A stretch of 64,000 nucleotides of DNA from Plantago ovata (lineage: Eukaryota; Streptophyta; Magnoliopsida; Lamiales; Plantaginaceae). This document shows, one piece after another, positions 1-12,270 of the stretch (position 1 is the first letter of the stretch; every line of letters starts with the position of its first letter). Under the pieces are notes generated by a model. It was not told the origin of the DNA and did no database searches. It saw only the letters and a program-made list of their open reading frames with translations. The stretch is taken from NCBI GenBank assembly GCA_028274465.1, contig CM051457.1, positions 16,379,097 to 16,443,096 on the forward strand. Direction: 5' to 3'. The position numbers and the translations under genes are program-made.

Positions 1-468
1 AGGTAGCAGATTTATGTCAACTATGTAAAGAGATTGGACATGAATGTGAACCTCGACCAACACAAAGGGTTGAGGGTTCAGTAGCCAAGCGCTCAACCTG
101 TGCAGTGGAGATAAGTCTAGAAATGGGCTGAACTTGGTACAAGAAGAAACAAAGAAGCTGGTAATGTTCAAAGAGCCAATTAATGCTACAAATGTGGCCA
201 ATGCTCCCCACCAGTAGCAAATGAAGACACCTGCAAGTGGAAAACAAAAACCTTAGTGAACAAAGCAACAACAATGGAGATTATACTAGCAACAAAACAA
301 TCAAACTTGAGGATTCGGTTGATCAAAACAAGCTATGTGCATTTGGTCGAGACGTTGCTTTCCAAATTGCCAAGTTTAAACACTAACCAGACGAAGACGA
401 AAATGGGTGAGGTTGAGCAAGTTGCTTCTAGTTTGATGGCTTTGTCTCGTGGCTTTGTTTATGCTTAG
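1..468 (+). other. Unassigned, possibly the 3' end of a gene cut by the window edge
   Basis: Short open stretches occur on the + strand, including one from 256 that ends at a stop at 466-468 and is followed by AT-rich, 3'-UTR-like DNA. A second short open stretch at 3-128 contains a CxxC-type spacing (CQLCKEIGHEC). The two stretches are in different frames and I cannot join them with convincing splice sites. I do not recognise a family. It could be the tail of a gene that starts left of the window, a pseudogene, or chance. Confidence 0.2.
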
Positions 469-1155
469 TAGAAAATGTTGTTTGCAACTAATTCGGAAGT
501 GCAAGTTGTACCTGGCCGACTAGCATCCTTCTAGTAATGGAAGTTCTACACTAAACCAGGCATCCTTCTACGATAAAGTAGTAAACCACAAGTTTTCTTG
601 GAATAGCATCCATCTAGCTAGTTTATTCCGTGGTGCATTACATATATACATATGTTCCTATTCGAGATATCAGCAATCATTTTCAGATTACCTTTTCTAT
701 CTACTTTGGATTCGTACCATTTACAATGAATTCATTAAACATCAGATTCTTACAAAAAAGAAACAAAAAGAAGAGATAACGCATAGATATATAGATTAAA
801 ATCTGTGTCCAATATTTGTCAATTGTGTACGAGCAAAAAGTTCAATTTTAGAATGTCAATTTCAAAGGCTAATCTCCACCAGACAATTTAATTGTTTACT
901 ACTTTGAGCGTCAGGTCAGGTGTTAATTAAATATGATCACCACTTAAGTAAAGTAATATTCCAATAAACTTATAAATTTGTGTGAAACCAAATATTGGAA
1001 TATCTGCACTTTAAGCAACCTTTGTTTCAAGCAATTCTAAAACCCCAATCCTTTTCCAATGGAGAAAAGTTCAGCCTCCAGACCAGAACTTCCTCTTCCA
1101 TTTATCATCTTCAACTTGCACATATCTCCTGTCATTTTCGCCACAAACTGCGGAA
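469..1155. other. Intergenic, promoter side of the DUF1218 gene
   Basis: AT-rich DNA with no credible coding exon. A TATA-like stretch (cttataaatt) sits near 968-977, about 180 bases upstream of the DUF1218 start codon, and could be its core promoter. Nothing else stands out. Confidence 0.4.
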
Positions 1156-2205
1156 ATGGCGGTCACACATGCTGATCTTGCTCCAAGGCCTAAAAGAACT
1201 GATCTTGGAAGCAGAACTGGTGCAATTCTCATGGTCTTGACCATTTTATTAGGCCTGTTTTGCTTCATTCTCTGCCTCATAGCCGAAGCTACACGTTCAG
1301 AGGTAACAAACTTATCGACTACTATATTTTTTGATTTCTTGCATGATTATGTGAACCATATCGAATATAACCAAACTTTTCGCACATTACTTTTGCTATC
1401 TTGTATGTTTATAGTTAACATGGGAAGTCCCAAGTGATGAAGGAAAAGGAGCGAAATCCGAATGCAAGTATACCAGTAGCGGAAAACTGCCTCTTCTATC
1501 AGCAGCAGCTGCATTTTTCGCTTTGGCTATGGCCATGATTATGCAGCATACATATTTATTGGTAGCTGTGAGTAAGTCAGACTCTCTGCTTGAGCTCTCT
1601 TGGGATTCGGAATCCACAATCGCCAAGTCTTTCACCTGGCAGGCCGGGTTTTTCTTTGTCGCGACTTGGTAAGACAACTATATTTTCCGAACCCACTAAT
1701 TTGGGTGCGATTTCTGTATAATAGAACTGGTTTAAGTAAGAACTGCCACCCATATATCTCAAGTTGACATAATATTGTCAGGCATAAGGTCAAATAACCA
1801 ATTCTGTTTCATGACAGGGTTTCATTCGCGTTGGGTGAGATTCTGCTACTAATAGGACTGAGCGTTGAGTCGGGGCACCTGAAAAACTGGTCGACATTGC
1901 ATTCGAGTTGCCTGGTGATTCCACAAGGTCTATTTGTTGCTGCTGGAGTATTTGGGATTGTGACAGTTTCAGTAGCATCATGTCTATATGTGACAGCATT
2001 ACGCGCAGAGATGCATTTCAAAGAGCAACAGGATTTTAGACGACAGATTTTGGAGACATCAATAATGTATGCTTCACCACCAAGATCACCTGGAAGAAAC
2101 ATCAGGGCGGTAGCTACTGAGAACCCTTTGCCAAGACAAGAAGATAATTTTCACACGCTTAACCATTACTTGACAGCATTTGACAAGCATTCTAATCTAG
2201 TTTGA
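1156..2205 (+). CDS. DUF1218 family four-helix membrane protein
   Basis: Three exons, 1156-1302, 1415-1668 and 1818-2205, have GT-AG borders and sum to 789 nt, giving 262 residues. The protein has four hydrophobic segments: around residues 22-42 after a short basic N-terminus, around 68-88 (rich in Ala and Met), around 118-140 and around 157-180. Conserved Cys residues lie in and after the first helix and in the first loop. This is the layout of the plant-specific DUF1218 family, whose members include MODIFYING WALL LIGNIN and VCC/DEAL proteins of the endomembrane system. The roughly 70-residue hydrophilic tail after helix four includes an SPPRSPG stretch. The start is the first ATG that reads into the first helix. 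Subfamily is not resolved, so a role in lignin or vascular patterning is only possible. Confidence 0.88.
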
Positions 2206-3233
2206 GGAAGCAAAGAATATAGGGATCAGATCATGATATGTCATAAAGGATTAAAGGTGTATAGTTATAGTTACAGAAAAGTGTCAAATTTGGTTAGCTA
2301 GAGCTTTGTATAGAATCTTTTGGAAGCAATTTTAATTAATTACTATATTCTTTGGATTTTTTATACAGAGTAATTCACCAATCACCACCCAACTCGTCAT
2401 TCAATCTAGTAGTATAAAATTACTTCTTGTTCCATTTTGCATAATTAACTCCTTTTATTATCAAACAATGTGATACGTGATAAAACATAATGGGTTTATT
2501 TATTTCTTTGAGATAGAGTATTATTCCACCTATAAATTAAATCTTACGATCTAATCACCTTTTAGTTTTCCTCCCTAGTTCCTAAACTTGTCTTTTGTGG
2601 AACATCATTCCTCCCCGCCTGCTTGCTCAGCAAGCAAGAAGTGCAACGGTGCAAGAAAACGAATGATGTCATTGAAACTAATCACGCGACTACGTGTGTG
2701 TTAGGGCTTAAAACGAACAAAACCCGTGCCAACAAGATATGTGTAACTCATGACTCGAACCCTTTATAGTTTTTTGTCAATGTTAGGTCTAACACCCCAA
2801 CTCTTTTTATCACCTTTGTTTTCCCATATCCAAAGCCAACTCACTAATCCAATAGTAAGAATGAAATATAATACAAAGAAACCTAAAAAGAGCAACATGC
2901 TAACAAGTAACAAGATTGAAGGGGAGAGTTGAAAGAAAAAATTGGGAGGAAAATGCAATTACAAGATAATCAAGGGGCTATAATTGTAATTAAACCAACA
3001 CTTTTCACTATTTATTCCAAAAAAAAATCCAAGGAAAAGGCGGAAAATTCATTTCATTTTTCCTTGTGTTCGAATCGTTCCCATTTTTCAAACCCTTCTT
3101 CTCCAACTAACCAACTCTCTTCACCAGTTTTACTCAAGGTAGTACTGTAGCTCCACAATGTTAGCAATATAGCTCTCAATTCTCTTAACAATTAACCGCC
3201 TTGTGTTTTCTCATTAGGTTTTCATCGGAAACT
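2206..3233. other. Intergenic between the DUF1218 and importin alpha genes
   Basis: The 3' flank of the DUF1218 gene and the promoter and 5' UTR of the importin gene. CT-rich stretches near 3060-3130 lie shortly upstream of the importin ATG and may be 5' leader. No coding exon, RNA gene or clean repeat was seen. Confidence 0.4.
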
Positions 3234-6200
3234 ATGTCGTTGAGACCGAGAACTAAGGCCGAGGCGCGGCGCAGCCGCTACAAGGTGGCGGTTGACGCGG
3301 ATGAAGGTCGCCGGCGTAGGGAGGAAATTACGGTGGAGATACGGAAGAGCAATCGTGAAGAGAGATTGATGAAGAAGCGCAAAGAAGTTCTCCAGCAGCC
3401 GCACCAGAAGGTTCGTATCTATTGACAATTGAATTGCGGCGATCAGTAATGTTTCTTGCGAGCGATCCTTGATTCTAATTTTGTTTAATTGGTTGTCAAT
3501 TGCGATTAGGATATGTGTGCACTTTTTAGCTCTGTTTATGTAGCAGTTATTAGTTCTTTCATTAGTTTGAACATGTTTAGTTAATTAGTTCAGTAGATGA
3601 GATGTTTATGTGAGTTGTGGTTGGGATTTTGGTAGATTCATTCCCCTGATGGTTGTGTGTGTTTCATTTGTATTTCTGATTGTGAGTTTAATGAAATTTC
3701 TTGCCATTAAAGTTTACTGGAGTCAACATTATGTTTGATTTGGATGGTTGTATGTTTGCAGAACTTGTTAATTGCACTAAACAAGCATACGATGATAGTT
3801 TATGTTTGTTTTATTTTTATTTTTTTATGCACTTGTTCTCTGCATCTGATCTTTTAATGTAAGGATCTCTGTAGCGCTTTGATTTACTTGCTTGCGCTTG
3901 TGGTAGAATATGATACTGTACTATGTTGATATGTTGTATAAAGAAATTTGTGTGCAATGTGATAATACTTGTAGGTGGAGAGCCTTTCTATGATTTTTGC
4001 TGCAGCTTGGTCAAATGATGTCAGCTTGCAGCTAGAAGCAACTACACTGTTACGGATGTGCATCTCGATGGGTAAATTTGTGCTCTCATAAAACTTACAT
4101 GTGTATATGTCTCAGGATCAGTACTAAATGTATTATACTACAATTTAATGAACAGAAAGCACCCCTCCTATTGAGAAAGTGATTGAATCTGGTTTGGTTC
4201 CGCGGTTTGTTGAGTTCCTTATGAGGGAGGATGTCCCCCGCCTCCAGGTTTGCACTAGTGTCAGGACTATAGTTTTAAACAGTCTAAACAAAATTTGTTT
4301 GTTGATTTTGAGAATGTTTACAGCTTGAAGCTGGATGGGCACTCACAAACATCATTGCTTCTGGGACGTCAGAGACCACTAAGGTGGTTGTTGATCATGG
4401 GGCAATTCCAGCTTTTGTTAATCTTCTGAGATCTCCTAATCATGGTGTTTGTGAACAGGTATTACTATCTGCTAATTTGTTGTCATCCCTGAATGTAGAT
4501 TTAGTTTTGTTTGTGTACTTACTGAACATTTTGGTAATAAAAAAACCTCCTATTTGTTTCTTTAAATTATAGGCTGTGTGGGCATTAGGTAACATTGCTG
4601 GCGATTCTCCAAATTGTCGCGACCTTGTCCTTGGGTATGGAGGCATGAGTCCGCTGTTAAAGCTACTGAATGAGAACTCAGAACTTTCGATGCTTAGAAT
4701 TGCCACATGGACACTGTCTAACCTCTGCAGAGGAAACCCACATCCTCCATTCGAGCAGGTCTACTTATTTATCTTTGTCAAATGGTTTTCCTTGAACTTT
4801 TCTTTTCTTATGTGCTTTTTTTCCCCTGATCCTTTTTGTATAGTACTACATCCACCATTAATCAACAGAATTCTCTTAATAGGTTAGACCAATACTGCCA
4901 ATCCTTCAGATTCTCATGCGCTCGAATGACGAGGACATCCTCATTGATGCTTGTTGGACTTTATCGTACCTCACTGCTGGCTCAAGTCCTGAAATCCAGG
5001 TTGTTCTTGACGCTGATCTATGTCAACGACTAATCTCGCTCCTACAGTGAGTGGTATTTTGCATCGTTTACTCATTTACTCCATGGACCACTGTTATCTC
5101 TATTTTTTTTCCAACATGTTGATTGACTTTGATTTTGAAAATTTTACTTGTTGCATATTCCAGTCATCCACAATCTCCTTCTGTGCTATTACCTGCACTT
5201 CGTGCAGTTGGAAATATTGTGTCTGGTGATAATTATCAGACTCAGGTAAAGAATCCTTCAGTGAAAAATAATATTTTGTGATTGTTGTTTAAACGATCAT
5301 CAACTAATTTCTTTCTGCTCCAGTATATTATTGAACATGGTGCACTTCCTTGCTTATTGAGCATGTTGACTCACGATCATAAAAAGATCATTAAAGAAGC
5401 CTGCCGGACAATTTCAAACCTTACTGCTGGAAACAAAAACCATATTCAGGTACAATACGAAACTTTGGCTGTCGATTGTCTGTTTCTTGTAGTGGAATCA
5501 AATTTTCCTGCAGTCGATTTCCTTGCTGCTCACATCATTCCCTGAATACTATTTAGCATTGTGGAGCGCATCTTTTGTGATTCACTGGATTGTAAACTGT
5601 CAGTGGGATACACATTTAATTTAACAATCTGTGACCTCATATGATTATTGTGAGAAGTCTTGCAAGCACCTCATATGTGACTATTGGATTTGTACTAAAA
5701 TTATTTTGTTTGGATGACAGGCTGTAATTGACTCTGGCTTGATAGCTCCCTTGGTACATCTACTTCAGAAAGCTGACTTTAAAATTAAGAGAGAGGCTGC
5801 CTGCGCTATCTGCAATGCCACTGGAGGAACCAAGGACCAAATCAAGTAACTTTCATTTGTTGATTATACACAGCTGGTTCATTACTTAACTTAGTTAATA
5901 TTAATAAAGTAATTTTTTTTTCTTTAAAAATATACAGGTACTTGATGAGTCAGAATTGTATAGGACCACTGTGTGATATTCTAGATTGCCTTGATCCCAG
6001 GATTGTCAATCTGTGTCTACAAGGGCTAGAAAATATACTCAAAGTTGGGGAAGCTGAGAAGGAAATTACTGGAGGTGTCAATAACGTTGCTCAGCTAATT
6101 ACTGATTGTGAGGGCATGGATAAGATTGAGGCACTGCAGAATCATGCCAATATTGAAATTTATGAGAAGTCTGTCAAAATACTGGAAACATATTGGCTAG

Positions 6201-6289
6201 ATGATGAGCTAGAGGATGACGATCAACCTGTATTTGTAGATGATGAGGCCCTATGTTTTGATTTTTCAAACATCCCCCGCATTGGTTGA
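3234..6289 (+). CDS. Importin subunit alpha (IBB plus armadillo repeats), divergent member
   Basis: Ten exons (3234-3410, 3975-4071, 4156-4247, 4324-4458, 4573-4758, 4883-5046, 5164-5245, 5324-5449, 5721-5845, 5938-6289) have GT-AG borders and sum to 1536 nt, giving 511 residues. Exon 1 encodes an N-terminal importin-beta-binding domain with the family pattern MSLRP followed by [16 protein letters not shown]. The rest is a run of armadillo repeats with the Trp and Asn positions that grip nuclear localisation signals still visible ([71 protein letters not shown]). An acidic tail ends in a short hydrophobic stretch. The protein carries cargo into the nucleus together with importin beta. It differs from common plant alpha importins at many positions from residue 60 on and is slightly short, so it may be a specialised paralogue. 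Confidence 0.95.
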
Positions 6290-8496
6290 AAGGTCAGTGC
6301 TCTGCCTTCTTGGTCTTTCCTAATTCTCCATTTGTATCTACCAGACATAATTGACAACAATACAGCAAACTCCTGTGTGAGGGCTAGTAGTAAGTTATCT
6401 TTGAAACCAGTTAATGGTGTAATAATAGCAAATAGCATTATTACCCCAGATTTGTGATGAGGGATATTTGAAGTAATAGGGAATATCTCTTTATTCAATT
6501 GGTGGGTAATAACATTCCACCTCCCATTCGTCTGCTAATAGGCAACTAGTCTGTACTAGGAAAACTGTAATGATTTCTTTGTATAACAACTGAGACTAGG
6601 TACCTTTCTTAAAAACTAAAGATGCTAAAAAAATCCATTTGAGTTAGCTATTTGGTCCCATAACATTAAATGTAGGGAATTCTTTTGTGGTGTCACCCTT
6701 ATCGGCTTTAGAGATATACTCCCTCAATTATTTTTTCTTAAATTCTTTATGTTTGCTTTTGGAATGATTTTTTAGGAGGTTTATACATCATGTGTGGTGT
6801 TTGGCTTAGTGGTAGAACCCCTGATAAACGTCTAAGATAAAAGTGTAACAAAAAATTTTAAAAAGTTAAACGTAACACCAAACTTGCAATTAACTTTGCC
6901 TTTTAAATTGTGTCTCCGCACCAATTGTCCAGATATGACGGGCTAATATTTTAGATAAAAATTCCAGGTTGTTGTCACTTGTCAAGTGATTGAAGGGTCA
7001 GAGTGGTAAAAGGATATCTGGCATCAACATCAAGTCTGTAGAGCACCTCAATGAATTCAGATAGTCGAATTTCAAGTCAGTTGCCTCGAGAGGGGGGCGC
7101 GTAGTTGGGTCAGGTGGTGGTCAAAAGAAGTGTCGTTGTTGTGGGGGTTTGAATTTTGAACAACAATGACTGGGATCCCAGTCAATTGTTGCTCTGTCCT
7201 TTCCCCATTGAGCTGTTAGGGGAAGTTCCACAGGAATCGATTGTCTTAAGAATTGAGACTTGCATTAATACTGTTTTTGTTTCTCAGTTCTGCTCAAGTT
7301 CATAAGCTTGCCTACAGTGTAGCTTATTGAAGTAAAACACTATGTTGCCACATTGACCAAAAAGGAACAGTCTTAAATCTTAATGCAAGTCTCAATTCTT
7401 GTGGCCTACTTGCTAACATTGAACCTTCTTGCTATTATCAGATACGAAGAGTTATGGTGATGTTATGTTTTTTAGATACTGCAACATGTCTTTGGCGGTT
7501 TGGCCCACTAGAAATATGATTTGGTAGTAAACATGCGTAGTTCAGTAATGATATAAACTCAACTCAAGTCTTTGGAGCTGTAATAGATTACTGAAAGATT
7601 CCAGTAAACATTTTCTATGTAAAGCACTGCGTATGTCCCTTGACTTTGATTCTTCCATAGTGTTACATGTGAAGTCATGTGTTCGATTTCGTACTGATTC
7701 TTATCTGCAAATTTTATGAGCTGAATGGATTACCAAGATTTAGCTGCCCTGCACATGCTTTTACTTGATAGTTTTTTAGACTTTAAACGGAAGTAATCCA
7801 AAATTGATTTTGATAATCATTTGCTTTCAAAATATGAATTCATATCCTACTTCTTCAGTATAAAAAGAACTAATAATAATGGCTGAAAAACTATGATAAA
7901 CGCAACTATTACCGGGATGCTAGGTTTCATAGATTCAGGACACCACACATGCACTGGGACACTGCTTTTTGGAAAAAAATAGGACACAGCACGATTGTAA
8001 GATGACAGTTCAGTAGACATATTGGATAGTCATTCAGATTAGTGCGAGCATCACGAATCTTGCTTTACCTTTTCATTTTCACATACATGCTTTCTTGGCG
8101 TGTCCGACATGTATCCAAAATTATTATTTTTTTGACATGCCAGGCGTGTTCTTGCGACTGGCATGGACACTCAAGGAGGCATGTTATGGATATTTGAAGT
8201 CAAATATTGTCTTATTGCTCGCCCTGTGGGCTCTGAACTAAATGCTCTTCTAAGATCTTAAGTTAGATGCAGTTGCTTTGTAAACAGCTAGTTAATGAAT
8301 AAAGTTATAAACTACTCAAAACAAAGTCTCGTGGCTGGCATAACTACAAAAACAGTTCCAACTTCCAACCCTCCACCTACACAGCCATACATTCTATCTT
8401 GGATGAACCCACGTCCTAATCCTTGAAAGCACAAAATACCCCATAACCAAATTCATTCATTCCACTCAGGCAAAAGGCTCAAATTAAACCCAGAAA
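6290..8496. other. Intergenic between importin alpha and the P-loop gene
   Basis: About 2.2 kb without a credible coding exon. It contains the 21-bp inverted repeat listed separately. A single Stowaway-like end (CTCCCTC after TA) occurs near 6720, but no matching second end was found. The last 200 bases are the presumed promoter and leader of the next gene. Confidence 0.4.
7248..7400. repeat. Near-perfect 21-bp foldback
   Basis: Positions 7248-7268 and 7380-7400 are exact reverse complements over 21 bases, separated by 111 bases. The match resumes with ACTGTT a few bases further in (after a short offset), so a transcript could fold into one long hairpin. It is either a small foldback transposon or a young MIRNA-like hairpin. 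No target duplication was recognised. Confidence 0.6.
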
Positions 8497-10078
8497 ATGA
8501 CAAAAGATCTCTTTTTCAGTGATGACGAGCTGAGTGGCGTAGTACCCAAGTCAGCATTCTGTTGGTGGAGAAAACCAGAGGAGTTTGATGAGAATGGTAA
8601 TTTCAAGATTGAAATCACTAATCTCTCAAACTTGACTCCAAGATTCAAAGTGTTGAGGGAAATGGAGAGGCTTGCTTTTGTTGCTTCTGAGGGTCTTGAT
8701 GATTTGAGGCACAAGCTGGTCTGTTACAGGCCAGGTGACTTTTGGGTGCCTGTTGGTGGCGTCAAGAAGGAAGACATGGATGTGCCTCCAATGATCACTC
8801 TTCTTCTTGTTGGCTTGTCTGGTTCTGGTAAAAGTGCCTTTGTCAACTTGTTGTATAGTGTTCTTGGCAGATCTGGTGTCATCCCTTTCGCTCAAACATC
8901 AGGTACCTCATTTCAAATTCACTACTATCTTTCTTGTTTTTCTTTTTGTTCTCACCGATATCTGCGACTAATACGGTCGAGCAATGTCAATCATGTCTTA
9001 CTACTTCAAATATATGATGACTTAACCTTCATATGACCAGGTGAATCTTCAAACAATACCACAATGTACCTTGAAGAACAGAATGTTCTCCGGTCACAAC
9101 GAAGCGGGTTCTGTGTGTTCGACACGAGGGGATTCGATCAAGACCGGATGGACGAGGGGCTTGAAGAGCTGTCCTCATGGACAGTCAACGGAGTTCGCCA
9201 TAACCAGCCTTGTAATAGAGGTGTAGATGTAAACGGTAAGGGGTCAGGTGGACCAATGGAGAGAGATAGCTCAAGATACATGAAGAGGAAGGTCAACTGT
9301 GTGTTGGTTGTAGCTGATCTGTCATTGATTCACAAGGCTTTTGCATCTGGCGGTGATATGAAGTCAATGGAAGCATTGAGGGACATTTTCCACTCTCCTG
9401 ATATTAAAAGATCTAGTAAGTCTTTATCCTTCTTTTTTTAATCAGTTGTTTACTCTTTCTTCTCTGTTATAGCAGATTTCATGTAATTTAGTATTATATT
9501 GACCATGTGTTATCTGTTCTTCTTTGTACAACTAGATCTTATTTAGAAGACACAAGTAGAAAGCGTCGTTTTATTTATTACGGTTTTGTTTAGCGTTAGT
9601 TTATCATTTGTATGAGTTTATGTGTCACTAAAATAAGTCAGACTATGTGAATGCGTAACTAGCAGCTGATCAGCTAGATGATTTGAAAATCCATTCTACA
9701 TAATGTTTGACAGATGAGAGCCCAATGCTGATCCTAACACATGGAGACACCCTTAATTCCGAGGACAGGCTGAATGGGAGGCTGAAGATCTGTGAGTATC
9801 TCGGAATACCTGAAACAAGTGGTGCATACGACATACCGTGTTTGACGCAGCAGGGGATTCTGGCTGAGGAATGTGACCCGGTTACTGCATTCGCCCTAAC
9901 CGAAGTAATCTACAGGGCTCTACTTGTGTCTGATAGAACACATGTTCCCAAAAAGAAGTTCAAAGACTGGGTTGTTTCCGTATTGTCCTGGATCATGTGG
10001 TGCTTCGGGGCGTTCTTCACCATGCTTGCACATTTCTTCGCCAAGTATGGGGATCATGATCATAAGCTCAAAATGTGA
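8497..10078 (+). CDS. P-loop GTPase-like protein with C-terminal membrane segment
   Basis: Three exons, 8497-8902, 9041-9415 and 9714-10078, sum to 1146 nt, giving 381 residues. A Walker A/G1 motif GLSGSGKS lies near residue 110, preceded by the hydrophobic strand MITLLLV. A DTRG motif fits the Walker B/G3 position, and THGD (after the strand MLILT) fits G4. The C-terminus has a hydrophobic segment (VLSWIMWCFGAFFTMLAHFFA), a likely tail anchor, followed by a charged end. This resembles the small plant family annotated as P-loop containing nucleoside triphosphate hydrolases. It is distantly reminiscent of septin or AIG1 GTPases, but the N-terminal ~100 residues match no domain I know. The substrate and role are unknown. 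The start is the first in-frame ATG in a full-length open exon. Confidence 0.85.
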
Positions 10079-10140
10079 GTTTGGGGGGAATTTGATTGTT
10101 TATGTAGTAATGTGTGCTTTAATTCATTATTTCTTTTTAG

Positions 10141-10285
10141 TTAAGTCCTGAATTTGTGAGTACATTTCGCAATTCTCCATGTCCTATGCGCGCAGTTGTG
10201 CACTTCATTATCCGCAGCGTATAACATCAATTTAAACTAGATTGCGCAACTATGTATTATTTGCGTTTTAACATAACTATTGCGT
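10141..10285 (+). repeat. Direct repeat, copy 1 (about 140 bp)
   Basis: This sequence reappears in the same orientation at 12374-12512. Shared blocks include TACATTTCGCAATTCT, GCGCAGTTGTGC and TTGCGTT. The copies have diverged and differ by small indels. They bracket about 2.1 kb of other repeats, so they may be old dispersed copies of one element or remains of its two ends. Confidence 0.6.
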
Positions 10286-10942
10286 ATTTTAGATTTTGCA
10301 AAATTATTTGAACTAAAACTCAAAAAACTTCCTCTAACCAGCCATGGAAGAGTCAGAGACCGTTGGAGCCTGGTGATGATAATTCGTAATTTTGAATTCA
10401 ATTTTGAAACCTCATGTTTTAATGGTTGCTTTTCCATCAGAAGTTTTGTGTTTTTGTGAATTGTCCTTCACGCTAGGCTCTGTATATTTTGTCTTGTTCC
10501 AACTAAACTAAGAAACAAAACGCTCTCAGCTGAAGATTGAAGACCGGTCTCTTTCCTTCCTTGTATTGTCATGTCATATGATCGAGTACAAGAACCTTTT
10601 TTTTTTTTTTTGTTGTTGTTTCATTTCATATAAGTCCTCTATCCGGAATGAATTTTTCATTTGTTTTGTTAAATCTTTTTTAAATTTATATTTAACCTAG
10701 TTTCTTATTTGATTTTCTCTTGAAAATTCATGTAAAGTTGAGATCATTGCTTTCCTTAGATTGAAGTCTTCTCATAGGGTTAATCATAATCAACAAATCA
10801 ACTTAGGTTCATTTCAAATTGATATATTGAAATATGCCTACTTCGTATCTTGCATCCTAGTTTTGATTTCAGTTCGTTATGGTTTAAAAGTTTACAAGGT
10901 CGACTTTAGTACCTTTAAAACTTACAACTTACAACCAAATAA

Positions 10943-11290
10943 TACTACGGATGCAAGACATTAGACATCACATCTAGGCCTACATCAGGACCTTTCAACC
11001 TTATGTGTTGCCACATATGTCACTAAAATGAAGTAACCTCAAAATAACCTCCTGACATAGGAAGGTTCGAGAGAAGTTACATTTCAAGGTACTGGTGGAG
11101 ACACACTAGGGAAAACTACGAATACCAGACATAGACTATCACATTCAGGCCTACGTCAGGACCTTTCCTCCTTACCTACTGACACAAGGTGTCACCAAAA
11201 TAATGTAGCCTCAGAATGACCTTATGTGGACATATAGAGGTACGCAAGAAGGTACATTTCTAGGTAGTAAGGAAGACACTTCGAAAAGGT
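10943..11290. repeat. Degenerate tandem repeat, unit about 173 bp, two copies plus a partial third
   Basis: Copy one starts near 10943 and copy two near 11115. Both contain AGGCCTACRTCAGGACCTTTC, then a GTCAC block and GAAGRTACATTTC-like blocks in the same order. A weaker third copy (GGGCCTACTAGGACTACGT) lies near 11380-11455. No coding potential was seen. Confidence 0.65.
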
Positions 11291-11833
11291 ATGGAATTTG
11301 TCGCCATTTATAGTATTCTGGAATAAATATGCAGGTACATCTATATGGGATTAGGCTAGGCCCATTATTGTCAATGTTGGGCCTACTAGGACTACGTGGC
11401 ACGTATTAAAGACAAACACTTGTCACAAGAAAATTGTACCGACTTAAGAATGACCATTGCCTATGAAAGGGTTCGATCCCAAATTAAGGCATCGAGCATT
11501 AATTGCTCTCTCTACTACTAAATCTAGACAATGAAGGCTTACAACCTCTTTTGAGTGAAGTCTCTTAATGTTGATTCGACCATAACTGATAATATTGCAA
11601 CAACTCCCCCTGTAGTTTCAGGTACTTAAGAAGGGAGAAAGTGTCATTATACACTTGTTTATATTTGCTTTACATGTAATTAATTATGGAAGGTGCTTAA
11701 GATTTCTCATTGGGTGCGCTTTAGAGAGACTTAGCATGATTTAGTTGCCTATTTAGAGTGTTTTTCCTACATACTTAAACGAATATGCATGAAAATGCTT
11801 AAAATGGCTTATCTAAGTGACCGGGTAAGTGAT

Positions 11834-12270
11834 TGTGGGGATTTTGAGCTTGACTCAATATTGCGCTGCATTGATTCGTATTGAAACGTACAAATTGGAC
11901 GTCCTCCATGTACGGTTGGCACATAAATGGAAGAGAAGTCGTGTTCTTACATGAATAGAGAACAACAACAGAAGAAATTAGAGAGAAAGGACAGACATAG
12001 ATATTCTGGGAAATCATCTTCTTATTTCATGAAAGCGTAAATAATGGGTTGTGTCCTGCGACATATATATAGTAGTTAACTTGACAACTGTCTACGGTAA
12101 CTAGAACCGTAAAGTAAATAGAATCTAAAAGAACTACGCACCTTATTAATCTCCAAGGAATCTTTCACAAACCCTAGATACTAATATATTCTAGATATTT
12201 CCCGTTGTTGAACTTGTTGGCCCACGAAATAACCACGACTTAGCGGCTCGTGCGCGCTGGAATCCCCACA
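11834..12270. mobile_element. Solo LTR, copia-like (fossil)
   Basis: A 437-bp unit begins TGTGGGGATT and ends AATCCCCACA, the TG...CA inverted ends typical of plant LTRs. The 5-bp flanks on the two sides are almost the same, as expected for a target-site duplication. A TATA-like run (acatatatatag) lies in the middle. No internal retroelement genes are adjacent, so this is a solo LTR left by recombination. The short length suggests the Ty1/copia group. It is old rather than recent. Confidence 0.6.

Noticed and set aside
6715-6760. Stowaway-like end TACTCCCTC
   Set aside because: No inverted partner found within 600 bases, so not called as an element. The same holds for the single end near 30113.
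6800-6850. A-box-like GGCTTAGTGGTAGAA
   Set aside because: No B-box follows within tRNA or SINE distance.
11455-11490. B-box-like GGTTCGATCCC
   Set aside because: No A-box at a suitable distance and no cloverleaf. Not called as a tRNA or SINE.
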